A DNA stretch of 64,000 bases from contig NZ_AP022588.1 in assembly GCF_010731735.1 (NCBI RefSeq), forward strand, positions 4,650,001-4,714,000, given 5' to 3'. The notes beneath the pieces were generated by a model, which saw only the letters and a list, made by a program, of their open reading frames with translations, had not been told where the DNA came from and made no database searches. Below are positions 49,514 to 58,410 of the stretch, in pieces. Source of the stretch: Mycolicibacterium sediminis (GTDB lineage Bacteria > Actinomycetota > Actinomycetes > Mycobacteriales > Mycobacteriaceae). The translations under genes were made by a program, and so were the position numbers. Each line of letters starts with the position of its first letter. Positions within the stretch are counted from its first letter, which is position 1.

Positions 49514-50356
49514 TCACGCGAACATGGCGCGATGGGTGAGTGCCCACGTCCCGTAGTCGATCGGGTCGCGTCCGGTGATGGTCGCGACCGCGTCGGTGAC
49601 GACGGCGTCTTCGGTCACTTCGAAGGCCCACTGCCCCATCAGAAGATCCAGGTAGGCCGGGGGCAGGACGCGCCCGTACAGCGTCCGGGCCGCGGGCTCG
49701 GAGATCTCGTCGACGTCGATCGGCTCACCGATTGCGGCACCGATGAGTGCCACCTGCCTGCGCATCGTCAGGGATTCCGGCCCGGTCAGCACGATCCGCC
49801 GGTGGTCCAGGGCGTCTGACGTGAGACTCCGCACGGCGACGGCAGCGATGTCCTCGTCGGCGATCGGGGCCTGCCGAGACTCGGGGAACGGCAGGCGAAC
49901 CAACCTCTCCGCACGAATCTGTTCGCCCCAGAAGCGCACCGCGTTGCGGGCGAAGGCACCCGGACGCAGGCAGACGCACGTGAAACCGCCGTCCACCATC
50001 GCGTTCTCCACGGCGAGGTGACGTTCCCGGTTGTACTCGACGAACGGCTCGTCCCGCGTGGTGTCGATGGTCGACAGGACGACCACCTTCTCGACTCCCG
50101 CCGATCTGAATTCCGTTACGAGGGCGGGTAAACCATCAGGCTCGGGGAAGGAGTACAGGAAGACGGCCCGCACGTCGTGCAGTGCCGCCCGCAGCGAACG
50201 CGGTTTCGCGAGGTCGCCGACGAACAGATCGGGCTCGGGCATCGGAACGCCGCTCGGGTTGCGGCACAACCCTCGAACGGGCGCACCCGAACGTCGCAGC
50301 GTCTCGATGATCGCGGAGCCGATGCCGCCGCTCGCACCCGTCACAAGAACGCTCAT
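49514..50356 (-). CDS. NmrA/NAD(P)H-binding atypical SDR
   Basis: A 280-residue NAD(P)-binding protein: SVLVTGASGGIGSAIIETLR (dinucleotide loop), DLFVGDLAKPRSLRAALHDV, KVVVLSTIDTTRDEPFVEYN and CVCLRPGAFARNAVRFW, as in NmrA/azoreductase-like atypical SDRs that lack the YxxxK catalytic pair. ATG 50356 follows a perfect AGGAGG. It is divergent from a LysR regulator, 74 bp between starts, a classical regulated pair. This pair is not in the equivalent M. tuberculosis order. Confidence 0.88.
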   Translation of the reverse strand: MSVLVTGASGGIGSAIIETLRRSGAPVRGLCRNPSGVPMPEPDLFVGDLAKPRSLRAALHDVRAVFLYSFPEPDGLPALVTEFRSAGVEKVVVLSTIDTTRDEPFVEYNRERHLAVENAMVDGGFTCVCLRPGAFARNAVRFWGEQIRAERLVRLPFPESRQAPIADEDIAAVAVRSLTSDALDHRRIVLTGPESLTMRRQVALIGAAIGEPIDVDEISEPAARTLYGRVLPPAYLDLLMGQWAFEVTEDAVVTDAVATITGRDPIDYGTWALTHRAMFA

Positions 50357-50430
50357 GGGTACCTCCTCGTGGTTGGTCGACGTCTTCGACGCTACGAGCG
50401 CTCCGACATTTACACCAATCATTCGTTCTC

Positions 50431-51354
50431 ATGGCTAGAATCACCGTCGTGAATCTCGCGTCGGTCGACCTCAACCTGTTCGTCGTGCTGCGGGCCGTCC
50501 TGGACGAGGGCAGCGCGACGAAGGCGGCGGCGCGGCTCAACGTGACCCAGTCCGCGGTGTCGAATGCCCTTGCCCGCCTGAGGATTCTGCTCGACGACCC
50601 ACTCGTCGTGCGGACGGGCCGAGGACTCGCACCGACACCACGTGCGCTCGCCATTGCGCCTCGCCTCTCGGCGGCACTGAGCGCACTGGAAGAGCTGACG
50701 AGTGATCTCGCCGCGTTCGATCTCGCCACGACCCGTCGCACGTGGACCATGGCGTTCGCCGAACTGTACGGGCCGACCCTGCTGCCCGGCCTGTATCAAC
50801 GGATGCAGGCCACCGCGCCGGAATCGTCGTTGCGCGTCATCACCTTGGACCGCATGGCCGCCACCAATGCGATGGAACTCGGAGACCTCGACCTCTACCT
50901 GGGCATCGCCGCCGCAATACCGGCGGCATGGCGGTCAGAGCCGGCGTTCACCGACGGCATCGTCGGGATCGTGCGCGCGGGACATCCGTTGGCGCATCGG
51001 GACTTCTCGCTCGAGGACTACCTGTCGATCCCGCACGCTCACGTGCGCGTGACACCCGAGCGAGGGGGCGAGGTGGACGATGCGCTCGCCCGGATCGGGC
51101 GCACGAGAAGGGTCGTCGTGACCGCGCCGCACTACAGCTCGGCCGTCCCGGTGGTGGAGTCCAGCGATTGCGCCACGGCGATCCCGCGCAGGCTCGCGAA
51201 ACACTACGCACGCACGCGGGGTGTCGAGATCTTCGAGATCCCGCTGACACTGCCCGGATACGACATCCGGTTGCACTGGCATGCACGCGTCGACGCCGAC
51301 CCTGGCGTTGCCGCCCTCAGGTCGATGGTCCACGACGTCGTGGCGACCCGCTGA
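50431..51354 (+). CDS. LysR-family regulator, divergent from the NmrA-type gene
   Basis: A 307-residue LysR protein. The winged helix is VDLNLFVVLRAVLDEGSATK followed by AAARLNVTQSAVSNALARL; the effector domain begins near RRTWTMAFAELYGPTLL and ends near HARVDADPGVAALRSMV. The text resembles the NodD/PcpR-like subgroup that activates neighbouring aromatic or redox genes. It most likely controls the divergent NmrA-type gene through the 74-bp intergenic region; I see no clear T-N11-A box beyond AT-rich ATTTACACCAATCATT. Confidence 0.9.
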   Translation: MARITVVNLASVDLNLFVVLRAVLDEGSATKAAARLNVTQSAVSNALARLRILLDDPLVVRTGRGLAPTPRALAIAPRLSAALSALEELTSDLAAFDLATTRRTWTMAFAELYGPTLLPGLYQRMQATAPESSLRVITLDRMAATNAMELGDLDLYLGIAAAIPAAWRSEPAFTDGIVGIVRAGHPLAHRDFSLEDYLSIPHAHVRVTPERGGEVDDALARIGRTRRVVVTAPHYSSAVPVVESSDCATAIPRRLAKHYARTRGVEIFEIPLTLPGYDIRLHWHARVDADPGVAALRSMVHDVVATR

Positions 51355-51371
51355 CCAGCCGGCTGAACCGC

Positions 51372-52181
51372 CTACTTGGGTCGGCCGACCTCGTAGGTGC
51401 CGTCGTCGTCCTGGAACGTGACGGTGACCTGACGCTTGGTGCCGTCGATGCTGACCTCGCAGGAGAAGGTGTCACCCTTCTTCACCTGAGGATTGGCGCC
51501 GTCGTTGCACTTGACGTCCGAGACGTTCTTGGCACCGTATCCGTTCGCCTCGTCGCCCAGCACCTGCGCGACGCCGGTCTGCGCGGCGTCGACGTCGAGC
51601 TGCTTCTCGACGAACCAGCCCGGGGTGAAGAAGCCGAGGACGACGACCACGATCACGACGAGCGCGAGCACACCGCCGGCCACCGCGAGGATGAGCTTCG
51701 ACGACGACTTCTTCGGGCCGTCACCCGGCGCCCCGTACTGACCGAACTGCTGATCGGGCTGACCCGGCTGGCCGAACTGGCCCGGCTGCCCGTACTGCGG
51801 CTGGCCGTACTGGCCCGGCTGCTGACCGTACTGCGGCGGCTGACCGTACTGACCCGGCTGCTGGCCGTACTGCGGCTGGCCGTACTGGCCGGGCTGGCCG
51901 TACTGCGGCTGCTGGCCGTACTGCGGCTGCTGCCCGTACTGCTGCTCGGGCTGCGGCGGCTGATACGAGGTGGGGCCGTACGCCGTCGGCTGCTGACCGA
52001 ACTGGTCGGACGGCGAGTACTGCTGCGGGTTGTACGCGGGCGGCTGCTGCTGCCACGCGGGAGCATCACCTGCGGGCTGATCGGGAGTGGCGTTCTGCTG
52101 CTGCCAGGCGGGCTGGTCGCCCTGCGGCGACTGCTGACCCGACCACGGCTGATTCGGGTCGGATCCCTGCGGTCCGCTCAT
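51372..52181 (-). CDS. DUF4333 membrane-anchored protein with Gln/Pro/Gly/Tyr-rich repeats
   Basis: A 269-residue protein, counterpart of Rv2091c. Residues 1 to about 155 are low-complexity (QYGQQPQYGQPGQYGQP-type repeats). A membrane helix follows (SSSKLILAVAGGVLALVVIV) and then an external domain of about 85 residues (KQLDVDAAQTGVAQVLGDEA; VKCNDGANPQVKKGDTFSCE; DDDGTYEVGRPK) typical of DUF4333, with two Cys likely bonded. The start is ATG behind AAGGAGAG. The N-terminal tail is cytosolic and may phase-separate or bind partners; that is speculation. Confidence 0.88.
   Translation of the reverse strand: MSGPQGSDPNQPWSGQQSPQGDQPAWQQQNATPDQPAGDAPAWQQQPPAYNPQQYSPSDQFGQQPTAYGPTSYQPPQPEQQYGQQPQYGQQPQYGQPGQYGQPQYGQQPGQYGQPPQYGQQPGQYGQPQYGQPGQFGQPGQPDQQFGQYGAPGDGPKKSSSKLILAVAGGVLALVVIVVVVLGFFTPGWFVEKQLDVDAAQTGVAQVLGDEANGYGAKNVSDVKCNDGANPQVKKGDTFSCEVSIDGTKRQVTVTFQDDDGTYEVGRPK
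51733..51960 (-). repeat. In-frame Gln-Pro-Gly-Gln-Tyr repeats
   Basis: Coding repeats of about 21-24 bases giving units such as GQPGQYGQPQY and GQQPGQYGQPPQY in the DUF4333 protein. They cover about 75 residues, contain many Tyr and Gln, and no charged residue until the last part. Confidence 0.8.
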
Positions 52182-52214
52182 CGTCTCTCCTTGATGATTG
52201 CTCGCTCTGGCGAT

Positions 52215-52244
52215 TGTGTTGGTAACCGAAGCGCTGGCAACACA
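52215..52244. terminator. Hairpin directly after helY
   Basis: TGTGTTG and CAACACA are 7-bp inverted repeats with a 16-base loop, beginning at the first base after the helY stop codon. It may end or attenuate the paf-tat-helY transcript before the DUF4333 gene. Confidence 0.4.
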
Positions 52245-55034
52245 CTACCCTGCATCAACTGCGACGACGCCGCGCCGAATGTCGGTGATGGCGCGTTTCG
52301 CGGCACTGCGCAGAGGCGCGGACGGGGCCGCATTGCGCACCTGATCGAGCAGGTCGAGAACCTGTCGGCACCACCGCACGAAGTCTCCTGCGGACAGCGG
52401 CGATCCGCTGCCGTTCGCGTCGGATGCGGCGAGCGCCGCCGACAGATCGCCTGTCGTCGCCCAATGGTGGATGGCCACCACGAAACCCGGATCGGTCTCC
52501 CGACTGGGCGCCAGGCGATGCCTCTGCTCGTCGGAGCGGATCTCGGCGCAGGTCTTTCGGGTCTGCGACAGGGCGCGACGCAGCGGCGTGGTGATCGACT
52601 CGACCCCGGGTGCCGCGCCGGGCGTGTCGCCGCGGGACTCGTACAGCACCGACGACAGCACCGCCGCGAGTTCGGCCGGCTTCAACCCCTCCCACGTGCC
52701 CTGCCGGAGGCACTCGGCGACCAGGAGGTCGCTCTCGCTGTAGATGCGCGCCAGCAGCCGGCCGTCGTCGGTCACCACGGGGTCGCCTGCGCCGCAAGTG
52801 TCGTCCTCGGACTCGGCCACGAAGCCGCGTTCGGTGAGGAGCAGCAGGATGCGGTCGAAGGTCCGCGCCAGCGAATTCGTCGCCGAGGACACCTTCTTCT
52901 CGATGTCGGCGTTGTCCCGCTCGATGCGCAGGTACCGCTCGGCGACCCGCACCCGCTCCTCGCGGTTGGGCTCGTGGTGCGCCGGGTGGTTGCGCACCTG
53001 CTCGCGCAACCTGGCCAGTTCGGGATCGATGTCCGGTTCGCCCTCGGCGTCGCGTCGTGACCGGCGCGACGGAACGTCGAGAGACGCTGCGGCCGAACGC
53101 AGCGCGGCCGCGACGTCGCGGCGCACCCGGGGCTGGCGGTGCTCCACGCGCTTGGGCAGTGACATCGTGCCGAGCTTCGACGACGGGCCCGTGTAGTCCG
53201 CCGACGAGATCCGCCCCGCCCAGCGCTCCTCGGTGAGCACCAGCGGCCGCGGATCATCCGCGTCGCCGGCGGGTTCGAGGACGACGGCGACCCCGCTGCG
53301 CCTGCCCTGCCCGATCGCGATGACGTCGCCCCGCTTCAGGGCGGCCAGCGCGTCGTTGGTCGCCTTGCGCCGCTGCAGGCGCGACGACCGCGACTGCGCC
53401 CGCTCCCGTGCCGAGACCGCCGCACGCAACCGCGCGTACTCCAGTACCGGCGCATCCCTGCCGCCCAGCTCGGTGGCGATCTCGTCGAGCATCTTCTCGC
53501 CCCGTGTGACGCCGCGGACCAGACCCACCACCGACTTGTCCGCCTGGAACTGCGCGAACGACCGTTCGAGCAGTCTGCGGGACTGCTCTGGACCCATCTG
53601 GCCGAGCAGGTTGATGGTCATGTTGTACGACGGCGCAAAGGAACTGCGCAGCGGGAACGTGCGGGTCGAGGCCAGCCCCGCGACGTCGGCCGGCTCGACG
53701 CTGGTGTCGTTGGGCTGCCACAGGACGACGGCGTGGCCCTCGACGTCGATGCCGCGCCGGCCGGCGCGACCCGTCAGCTGGGTGTACTCCCCCGGTGTCA
53801 GAGGGGCGTGCTGTTCGCCGTTGTACTTGACCAGGCGCTCAAGGACGACGGTGCGGGCGGGCATGTTGATGCCGAGAGCCAGTGTCTCCGTGGCGAACAC
53901 GGCCTTGACCAGCCCGGCGGTGAACAGTTCCTCGACGGTGTGCCGGAACACGGGCAGCAGCCCGGCGTGGTGGGCCGCCATGCCGCGGAGGAGGCCCTCG
54001 CGCCATTCGTGGTAGCCGAGCACGACGAGGTCCTCCTCGGCGAGATCGGCGCAGCGCCGGTCGATCACCGAGGCGATGCGCCCCCGTTCCTCCTCGGTGG
54101 TCAGCCGCAGCGGCGAGCGCAGGCACTGCTTGACCGCGGCGTCACAGCCCACCCGGGAGAACACGAACGTGATCGCGGGCAGCAGACCCTCGCGGTCGAG
54201 CGTCCCGATGACGTCCGGACGGGCCGGTGGCCGGTAGATGGTCGGCCGGCCACCCCGGTCCCTGCCGCCCGACCGGCCGCGCCCTCGCGGCTGCCAGTCC
54301 GACATCCGGTCGGACTCCCGGCGCAGCGAGATGTGGCGCAACAACTCCTTGTCCACCAGCGTCGTACCGGGGCCTGCCTGACCGCCCTCGAACAGATCGA
54401 ACAGGCGTCGGCCGACGAGCATGTGCTGCCACAGCGGCACGGGCCGGTGCTCGTCGACGACGACGGTGGTGTCGCCGCGCACCGTCTGGATCCAGCCGCC
54501 GAACTCCTCGGCGTTGCTCACTGTCGCCGACAGGCTGACCAGGCGGACCTCCTCGGGGAGGTGGAGGATGACCTCCTCCCAGACCGCGCCGCGCATCCTG
54601 TCGGCGAGGAAGTGCACCTCGTCCATCACGACGTGGGAGAGCCCGTGCAGCGCAGTCGAGTTCGCGTAGAGCATGTTGCGCAGGACTTCGGTGGTCATGA
54701 TGACGACGTCGGCGTCGCCGTTGATCGACTGGTCCCCCGTCAGCAGGCCGATGCGGTGGGCGCCGTAGCGCCGGACCAGATCGGCGTGCTTCTGGTTGCT
54801 CAGGGCCTTGATCGGCGTGGTGTAGAAGCACTTCCGGCCTGCGGCGAGCGCGAGGTGGACGGCGAACTCACCGACGACCGTCTTGCCCGCGCCGGTCGGC
54901 GCGCAGACCAGCACGCCGTGGCCGGATTCCAGCGCGCGGCAGGCCCGCAGCTGGAAGGGGTCGAGTCCGAACGGCAGTTCCGCGGCGAACCGGCCCAGTT
55001 CGCCGGGCAGCGACGACTCAGGTGGCTTGGTCAT
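52245..55034 (-). CDS. helY: Ski2-like DEAD/DEAH-box helicase HelY
   Basis: A 929-residue superfamily 2 helicase. Motif I is CAPTGAGKTVVGEFAVHLAL, motif Ia TPIKALSNQ, motif II VVMDEVHFLADRMRG (DEVH), motif III SLSATVSNAEEF, with FATETLALGINMPARTVVLE and QLTGRAGRRGIDVEGH as motifs V and VI. The C-terminal half (DSH/Mtr4-like) includes a long arm. It is likely an RNA helicase of the Ski2/Mtr4 type. It begins 17 bases inside tatC, so it is coupled to the tat genes, as in other mycobacteria (Rv2092c). Confidence 0.94.
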   Translation of the reverse strand: MTKPPESSLPGELGRFAAELPFGLDPFQLRACRALESGHGVLVCAPTGAGKTVVGEFAVHLALAAGRKCFYTTPIKALSNQKHADLVRRYGAHRIGLLTGDQSINGDADVVIMTTEVLRNMLYANSTALHGLSHVVMDEVHFLADRMRGAVWEEVILHLPEEVRLVSLSATVSNAEEFGGWIQTVRGDTTVVVDEHRPVPLWQHMLVGRRLFDLFEGGQAGPGTTLVDKELLRHISLRRESDRMSDWQPRGRGRSGGRDRGGRPTIYRPPARPDVIGTLDREGLLPAITFVFSRVGCDAAVKQCLRSPLRLTTEEERGRIASVIDRRCADLAEEDLVVLGYHEWREGLLRGMAAHHAGLLPVFRHTVEELFTAGLVKAVFATETLALGINMPARTVVLERLVKYNGEQHAPLTPGEYTQLTGRAGRRGIDVEGHAVVLWQPNDTSVEPADVAGLASTRTFPLRSSFAPSYNMTINLLGQMGPEQSRRLLERSFAQFQADKSVVGLVRGVTRGEKMLDEIATELGGRDAPVLEYARLRAAVSARERAQSRSSRLQRRKATNDALAALKRGDVIAIGQGRRSGVAVVLEPAGDADDPRPLVLTEERWAGRISSADYTGPSSKLGTMSLPKRVEHRQPRVRRDVAAALRSAAASLDVPSRRSRRDAEGEPDIDPELARLREQVRNHPAHHEPNREERVRVAERYLRIERDNADIEKKVSSATNSLARTFDRILLLLTERGFVAESEDDTCGAGDPVVTDDGRLLARIYSESDLLVAECLRQGTWEGLKPAELAAVLSSVLYESRGDTPGAAPGVESITTPLRRALSQTRKTCAEIRSDEQRHRLAPSRETDPGFVVAIHHWATTGDLSAALAASDANGSGSPLSAGDFVRWCRQVLDLLDQVRNAAPSAPLRSAAKRAITDIRRGVVAVDAG

Positions 55035-55983
55035 CGACCGTCAGTCGGGACGGATCGGGAACGGGACTCGGCGCGCCGACGTCCTCGGTCTCCCCGATCG
55101 GGGCGGCCTCGTCGTCGGGCGTGTCGAGACCCGCTCGGCGGGCCTTGCGGCGGTCGTTGAACCGGGCCACCTGGATCGCGAGTTCGAGCAGCAGGGACAG
55201 GGCGCACGCGAGCGCGAGCATCGAGAACGGGTCCGAACCCGGCGTCGCGAATGCGGCGAACACGAACATGCCGAAGATCAGCCCGCGCCGCCATGCCTTC
55301 AACCGCTCGTAGGTGAGGATCCCGACGAGGTTGAGCATGATGATCAGCAGCGGGAACTCGAAGCTGATGCCGAATACCAGCAGCAGGTTGAGCAGGAAGC
55401 TGAAGTACTGGTCGCCGGAGAGTGCCGTGACCTGGACGTCGCTGCCGACCGTGAGCAGGAAGGCCAAGGCCTGCGACAGCACGACGTAGGCGAGCACCGA
55501 GCCGGCGATGAACAGCGTCGCCCCGAAGCCGACGAACACCGACGCGAAGCGGCGCTCCTTCTTGTACAGGCCGGGGGTGATGAACGCCCAGATCTGGTGC
55601 AACCACACCGGGCAGGCGAGGACGACGCCCGCGGTCAACGCGACCTTGAGGCGCAGCATGAACTGGTCGAACGGCGCGGTGGCGAGCAGCCGGCACTCGC
55701 CGTCCGGCGCGATCGTCGCGCGCGACGACGCGGGCAGCGAGCAGTAGGGCTGGCGCAGCCAGTCGCCGAGGCTCGGCGTGCCGAATATGCCGTGGGTGTA
55801 CCAGAAGAAGCCGAGGGTCGTCGTGAAGACGACGGCGACGACGGCGATCAGCAGTCGATTGCGGAGTTCCGCGAGGTGGTCGACCAGCGACATGGTGCCG
55901 TCGGGATTGACCCGCGAGCGTCGACGACGCGGATCCAGCTTCGTGAAGAGACCGGGTGTGCGCACGGGGGGTCCGGAAGGCAC
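55018..55983 (-). CDS. tatC: Twin-arginine translocase subunit TatC
   Basis: A 321-residue membrane protein with six helices that recognises twin-arginine signal peptides. The conserved N-terminal motif MSLVDHLAELRNRLLIAVVA, FDQFMLRLKVALTAGVVLAC, PVWLHQIWAFITPGLYKKER, FSFLLNLLLVFGISFEFPLL and GMFVFAAFATPGSDPFSM are all present. A basic N-terminal stretch and a C-terminal acidic tail of about 45 residues are typical of actinobacterial TatC. The gap to tatA is 44 bases. TatB is not present in the window. Confidence 0.96.
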   Translation of the reverse strand: MPSGPPVRTPGLFTKLDPRRRRSRVNPDGTMSLVDHLAELRNRLLIAVVAVVFTTTLGFFWYTHGIFGTPSLGDWLRQPYCSLPASSRATIAPDGECRLLATAPFDQFMLRLKVALTAGVVLACPVWLHQIWAFITPGLYKKERRFASVFVGFGATLFIAGSVLAYVVLSQALAFLLTVGSDVQVTALSGDQYFSFLLNLLLVFGISFEFPLLIIMLNLVGILTYERLKAWRRGLIFGMFVFAAFATPGSDPFSMLALACALSLLLELAIQVARFNDRRKARRAGLDTPDDEAAPIGETEDVGAPSPVPDPSRLTVDDQAT

Positions 55984-56027
55984 CGACTAGCGACGCGACG
56001 TGTCGTCGCGGTCGCCGGGGGCGTGGC

Positions 56028-56291
56028 TCAGGCCGTGCGCTTGTCGGAGGGCTCGGCCACCGGATGCGCCGTGGGCTCGGAACTCGGAACGACGCGCTCC
56101 GAGGCGATCGGCGTCGCGGGAGCATCGGTCGCGTCGGGCTTGCCGTCCGACTGCATTTCCTTGATCTCCGACTTGAAGATGCGCATCGACTTGCCGAGCG
56201 AACGTGCTGCGTCGGGCAGCTTCTTGGCGCCGAACAGCAGCACGAATACTGCGATCACGATCAACCAATGCCAGGGTTGCAGACCACCCAT
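56028..56291 (-). CDS. tatA: Twin-arginine translocase subunit TatA
   Basis: An 87-residue pore-forming Tat subunit. One membrane helix (WHWLIVIAVFVLLFG) is followed by the amphipathic helix (AKKLPDAARSLGKSMRIFKS) and an acidic, Pro-rich tail. The N-terminus MGGLQPWHW is typical of mycobacterial TatA. ATG 56291 follows GGAGGTG at correct spacing; five more in-frame codons upstream are unlikely to be used. Confidence 0.95.
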   Translation of the reverse strand: MGGLQPWHWLIVIAVFVLLFGAKKLPDAARSLGKSMRIFKSEIKEMQSDGKPDATDAPATPIASERVVPSSEPTAHPVAEPSDKRTA

Positions 56292-56321
56292 TTCGGTCAC
56301 CTCCAAGTGTCGTCGCCGAGT

Positions 56322-57305
56322 CTACCCGCCGACTTCGGCCCCACCGAGTTCGTACGCCTTCAGCGCGGCGACCGCAGCTTCGCGCACCCTCTCGACCAGC
56401 GATTGCGGCTCTAGCACCCGCACACCGGAGCCGAAGCCGAGCACGAACCGCGCCATCCAGGCGTCCGACGCGTACGTCATGGTCGCCTCGCAGGTGCCGT
56501 CGGCCAACTCCCGCTCGACGCGCAGCGGGTAGTAGTCGAACATCCACGATGCCGACGGCTCGATCAGGAGCGTCGCCGACGGGAGCGACGGATCACCGTC
56601 GAACAGCGACGTGTCCGGCCCGGCGGCGACCGCCGGCTCGGGCGGCGCCGAGCGCTCCTCGAGTTCGCGGGCGTCGACGATGCGGTCGAACCGGAACAGC
56701 CGTACGCCCTCGGCCGACCGGCACCACGCCTCGAGATAGCTGTGGTCACCGACCAGCACCACGCGGATCGGATCCACGACGCGCGTCGTCAGGACGTCGT
56801 GCGACGCCGAGTAGTAGTCGATGGAGAGTGCGTGGTCGTCGCGCACGGCCGACCGCACTGCGGCCGCGGCCGAACTCTCGACGGGCGCGGGCTCGTCCGA
56901 CGCCGCGGCGACGCCCCCCTCCTGACCGCTGGCCGTGCCCGCCGCGGACTCGATCTTCGCGATCGCGCTGCGCGCCGCGGCCGGGTCGACCATGCCGGGC
57001 ACCTCCAGCAGCGCCCGGAGCGCGACCAGGATGCCGGTGGCCTCGGGCGACGTCAGCCGCAGCGGGTGGTCCATCCCCGCGGAGAACGTGACCTCGATGG
57101 TGGTCCCGTCCATCTCGAAGTCGATCAGGTCGCCCGGGCCGTAGCCGGGCAGCCCGCATAGGAACAGCTGCGTCAGGTCCTCCCGCAGCTGGTCCACCGT
57201 GACGCCGAGGTCGATCGCCGCCTCGTCGTAGGTGATCCGGGGGTTGGCCTGGAAGTACGGCACCATGTTGAGCAGCCGCACCAGGCGCGTCGAGACACTG
57301 GTCAC
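56322..57305 (-). CDS. pafC: DNA-damage response activator subunit PafC (WYL domain)
   Basis: A 327-residue protein with N-terminal winged helix (VRLLNMVPYFQANPRITYDE), a WYL domain near residues 150-230 (LSIDYYSASHDVLTTRVVDP; HSYLEAWCRSAEGVRLFRFD) and a C-terminal WCX-type extension. With PafB it forms the heterodimeric activator of the LexA/RecA-independent DNA damage response in mycobacteria (established). The ATG overlaps the pafB stop by four bases. An Ala/Pro-rich insert near residues 125-150 is longer than in some relatives. Confidence 0.94.
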   Translation of the reverse strand: MTSVSTRLVRLLNMVPYFQANPRITYDEAAIDLGVTVDQLREDLTQLFLCGLPGYGPGDLIDFEMDGTTIEVTFSAGMDHPLRLTSPEATGILVALRALLEVPGMVDPAAARSAIAKIESAAGTASGQEGGVAAASDEPAPVESSAAAAVRSAVRDDHALSIDYYSASHDVLTTRVVDPIRVVLVGDHSYLEAWCRSAEGVRLFRFDRIVDARELEERSAPPEPAVAAGPDTSLFDGDPSLPSATLLIEPSASWMFDYYPLRVERELADGTCEATMTYASDAWMARFVLGFGSGVRVLEPQSLVERVREAAVAALKAYELGGAEVGG

Positions 57306-58348
57306 GGGCGCTCCGCCCCGCTGTTCGCGGCGACCTCGGCCGGCGCTTCCACCGGTCGCGCCCCCATTCCCGCTTGGGCGCGCAGCCGGGCGATCACGTC
57401 GTCCCGCAGCGACGGTGGGTCGAGCACCAGCGCATCGGCGCCGTAGCTGGCCACCTCGCGGGCCAGCCTGTCGTGCATGCCGATGTCGATCGCCAGCTCG
57501 TCACCGGCGCGGCCGCCGACGGTCCTGGCGGTCGACCCCGTCGCCGAGCGTCGCAGCGCGGTGCCACGCCCCTCCGCGACCCAGACCCGTGCCTGCGCGC
57601 CCGGCGGCCACTCCGCCACCGCACGGTGCACGATCTCGCGCAGATCCACGCCCTCGGGTCGTACGACCTGGTCGCGCGGGCCGATCGCCGTGACCTCCGA
57701 CCCGACGCGGGACAGCCGGAACGTCCGGGTGTCGTCTCGGTCGCGGTCGTGGCCGACCAGGTACCAGCGGCCCCGGTAGGTGACCACGCCCCACGGTTCG
57801 ACGGTGCGGGTGGTGTACGGGGCGGTGCGCGAGGATCGATGCTGGAACTGGACGGCCTGACCGGAGTCGATGGCGTCCAACAGGATTCGCAGCACGTCCT
57901 CGGAGCCACGCAACCCGGGCATCGCGGCCGACGTGCTGATCATGACGTCGCTGTCGGGCGCGTCGACGTCGACACCCGCGGCCCGCAGCTTGAGCAGCGC
58001 ACCCTGGGTGGCGGTGACCAGTTCCGGCGACTCCCACAGCTGGGTGGCGATGGCGACCGCAGCCGCCTCGTCGGCGGTCAGTTCGACCTGAGGCAGCGCG
58101 TAGGCCTTCCGGTTGATCCGGTAACCCTCGGTGGGGTCCATCGAGGACACCTTGCCGGTCTCCAGCGGGATGCCGAGGTCGCGCAACTCGTTCTTGTCGC
58201 GCTCGAACATCCGGGAGAACGCCTCGTCGCTGGGGCTGTCGCCATAGCCGTAGACGGTCTTGCGGATGCGCTCCGCGGTGATGAAGTTGCGGGTGGACAG
58301 GAGTGCGATGACGAGGTTCATCAACCGCTCGACTTTTGAGATCCCCAC
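57302..58348 (-). CDS. pafB: DNA-damage response activator subunit PafB (WYL domain)
   Basis: A 348-residue protein: winged helix SKVERLMNLVIALLSTRNFI, TAERIRKTVYGYGDSPSDEA, then FSRMFERDKNELRDLGIPLE; WYL domain AVQFQHRSSRTAPYTTRTVE with VVTYRGRWYLVGHDRDRDD and FRLSRVGSEVTAIG. It senses single-stranded DNA through the WYL domain according to recent work and activates the RecA-NDp-type promoters with PafC. The start is GTG; 62 bases separate it from pafA, with an AT-containing stretch (GATTAAGCTTCACCA) but no clear ribosome site. Confidence 0.94.
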   Translation of the reverse strand: MGISKVERLMNLVIALLSTRNFITAERIRKTVYGYGDSPSDEAFSRMFERDKNELRDLGIPLETGKVSSMDPTEGYRINRKAYALPQVELTADEAAAVAIATQLWESPELVTATQGALLKLRAAGVDVDAPDSDVMISTSAAMPGLRGSEDVLRILLDAIDSGQAVQFQHRSSRTAPYTTRTVEPWGVVTYRGRWYLVGHDRDRDDTRTFRLSRVGSEVTAIGPRDQVVRPEGVDLREIVHRAVAEWPPGAQARVWVAEGRGTALRRSATGSTARTVGGRAGDELAIDIGMHDRLAREVASYGADALVLDPPSLRDDVIARLRAQAGMGARPVEAPAEVAANSGAERP

Positions 58349-58410
58349 TGGTGAAGCTTAATCCCCCGCCGCGGTGTCCCGGCCGCACGCATGGCGCGCG
58401 CCCGGCCTCA

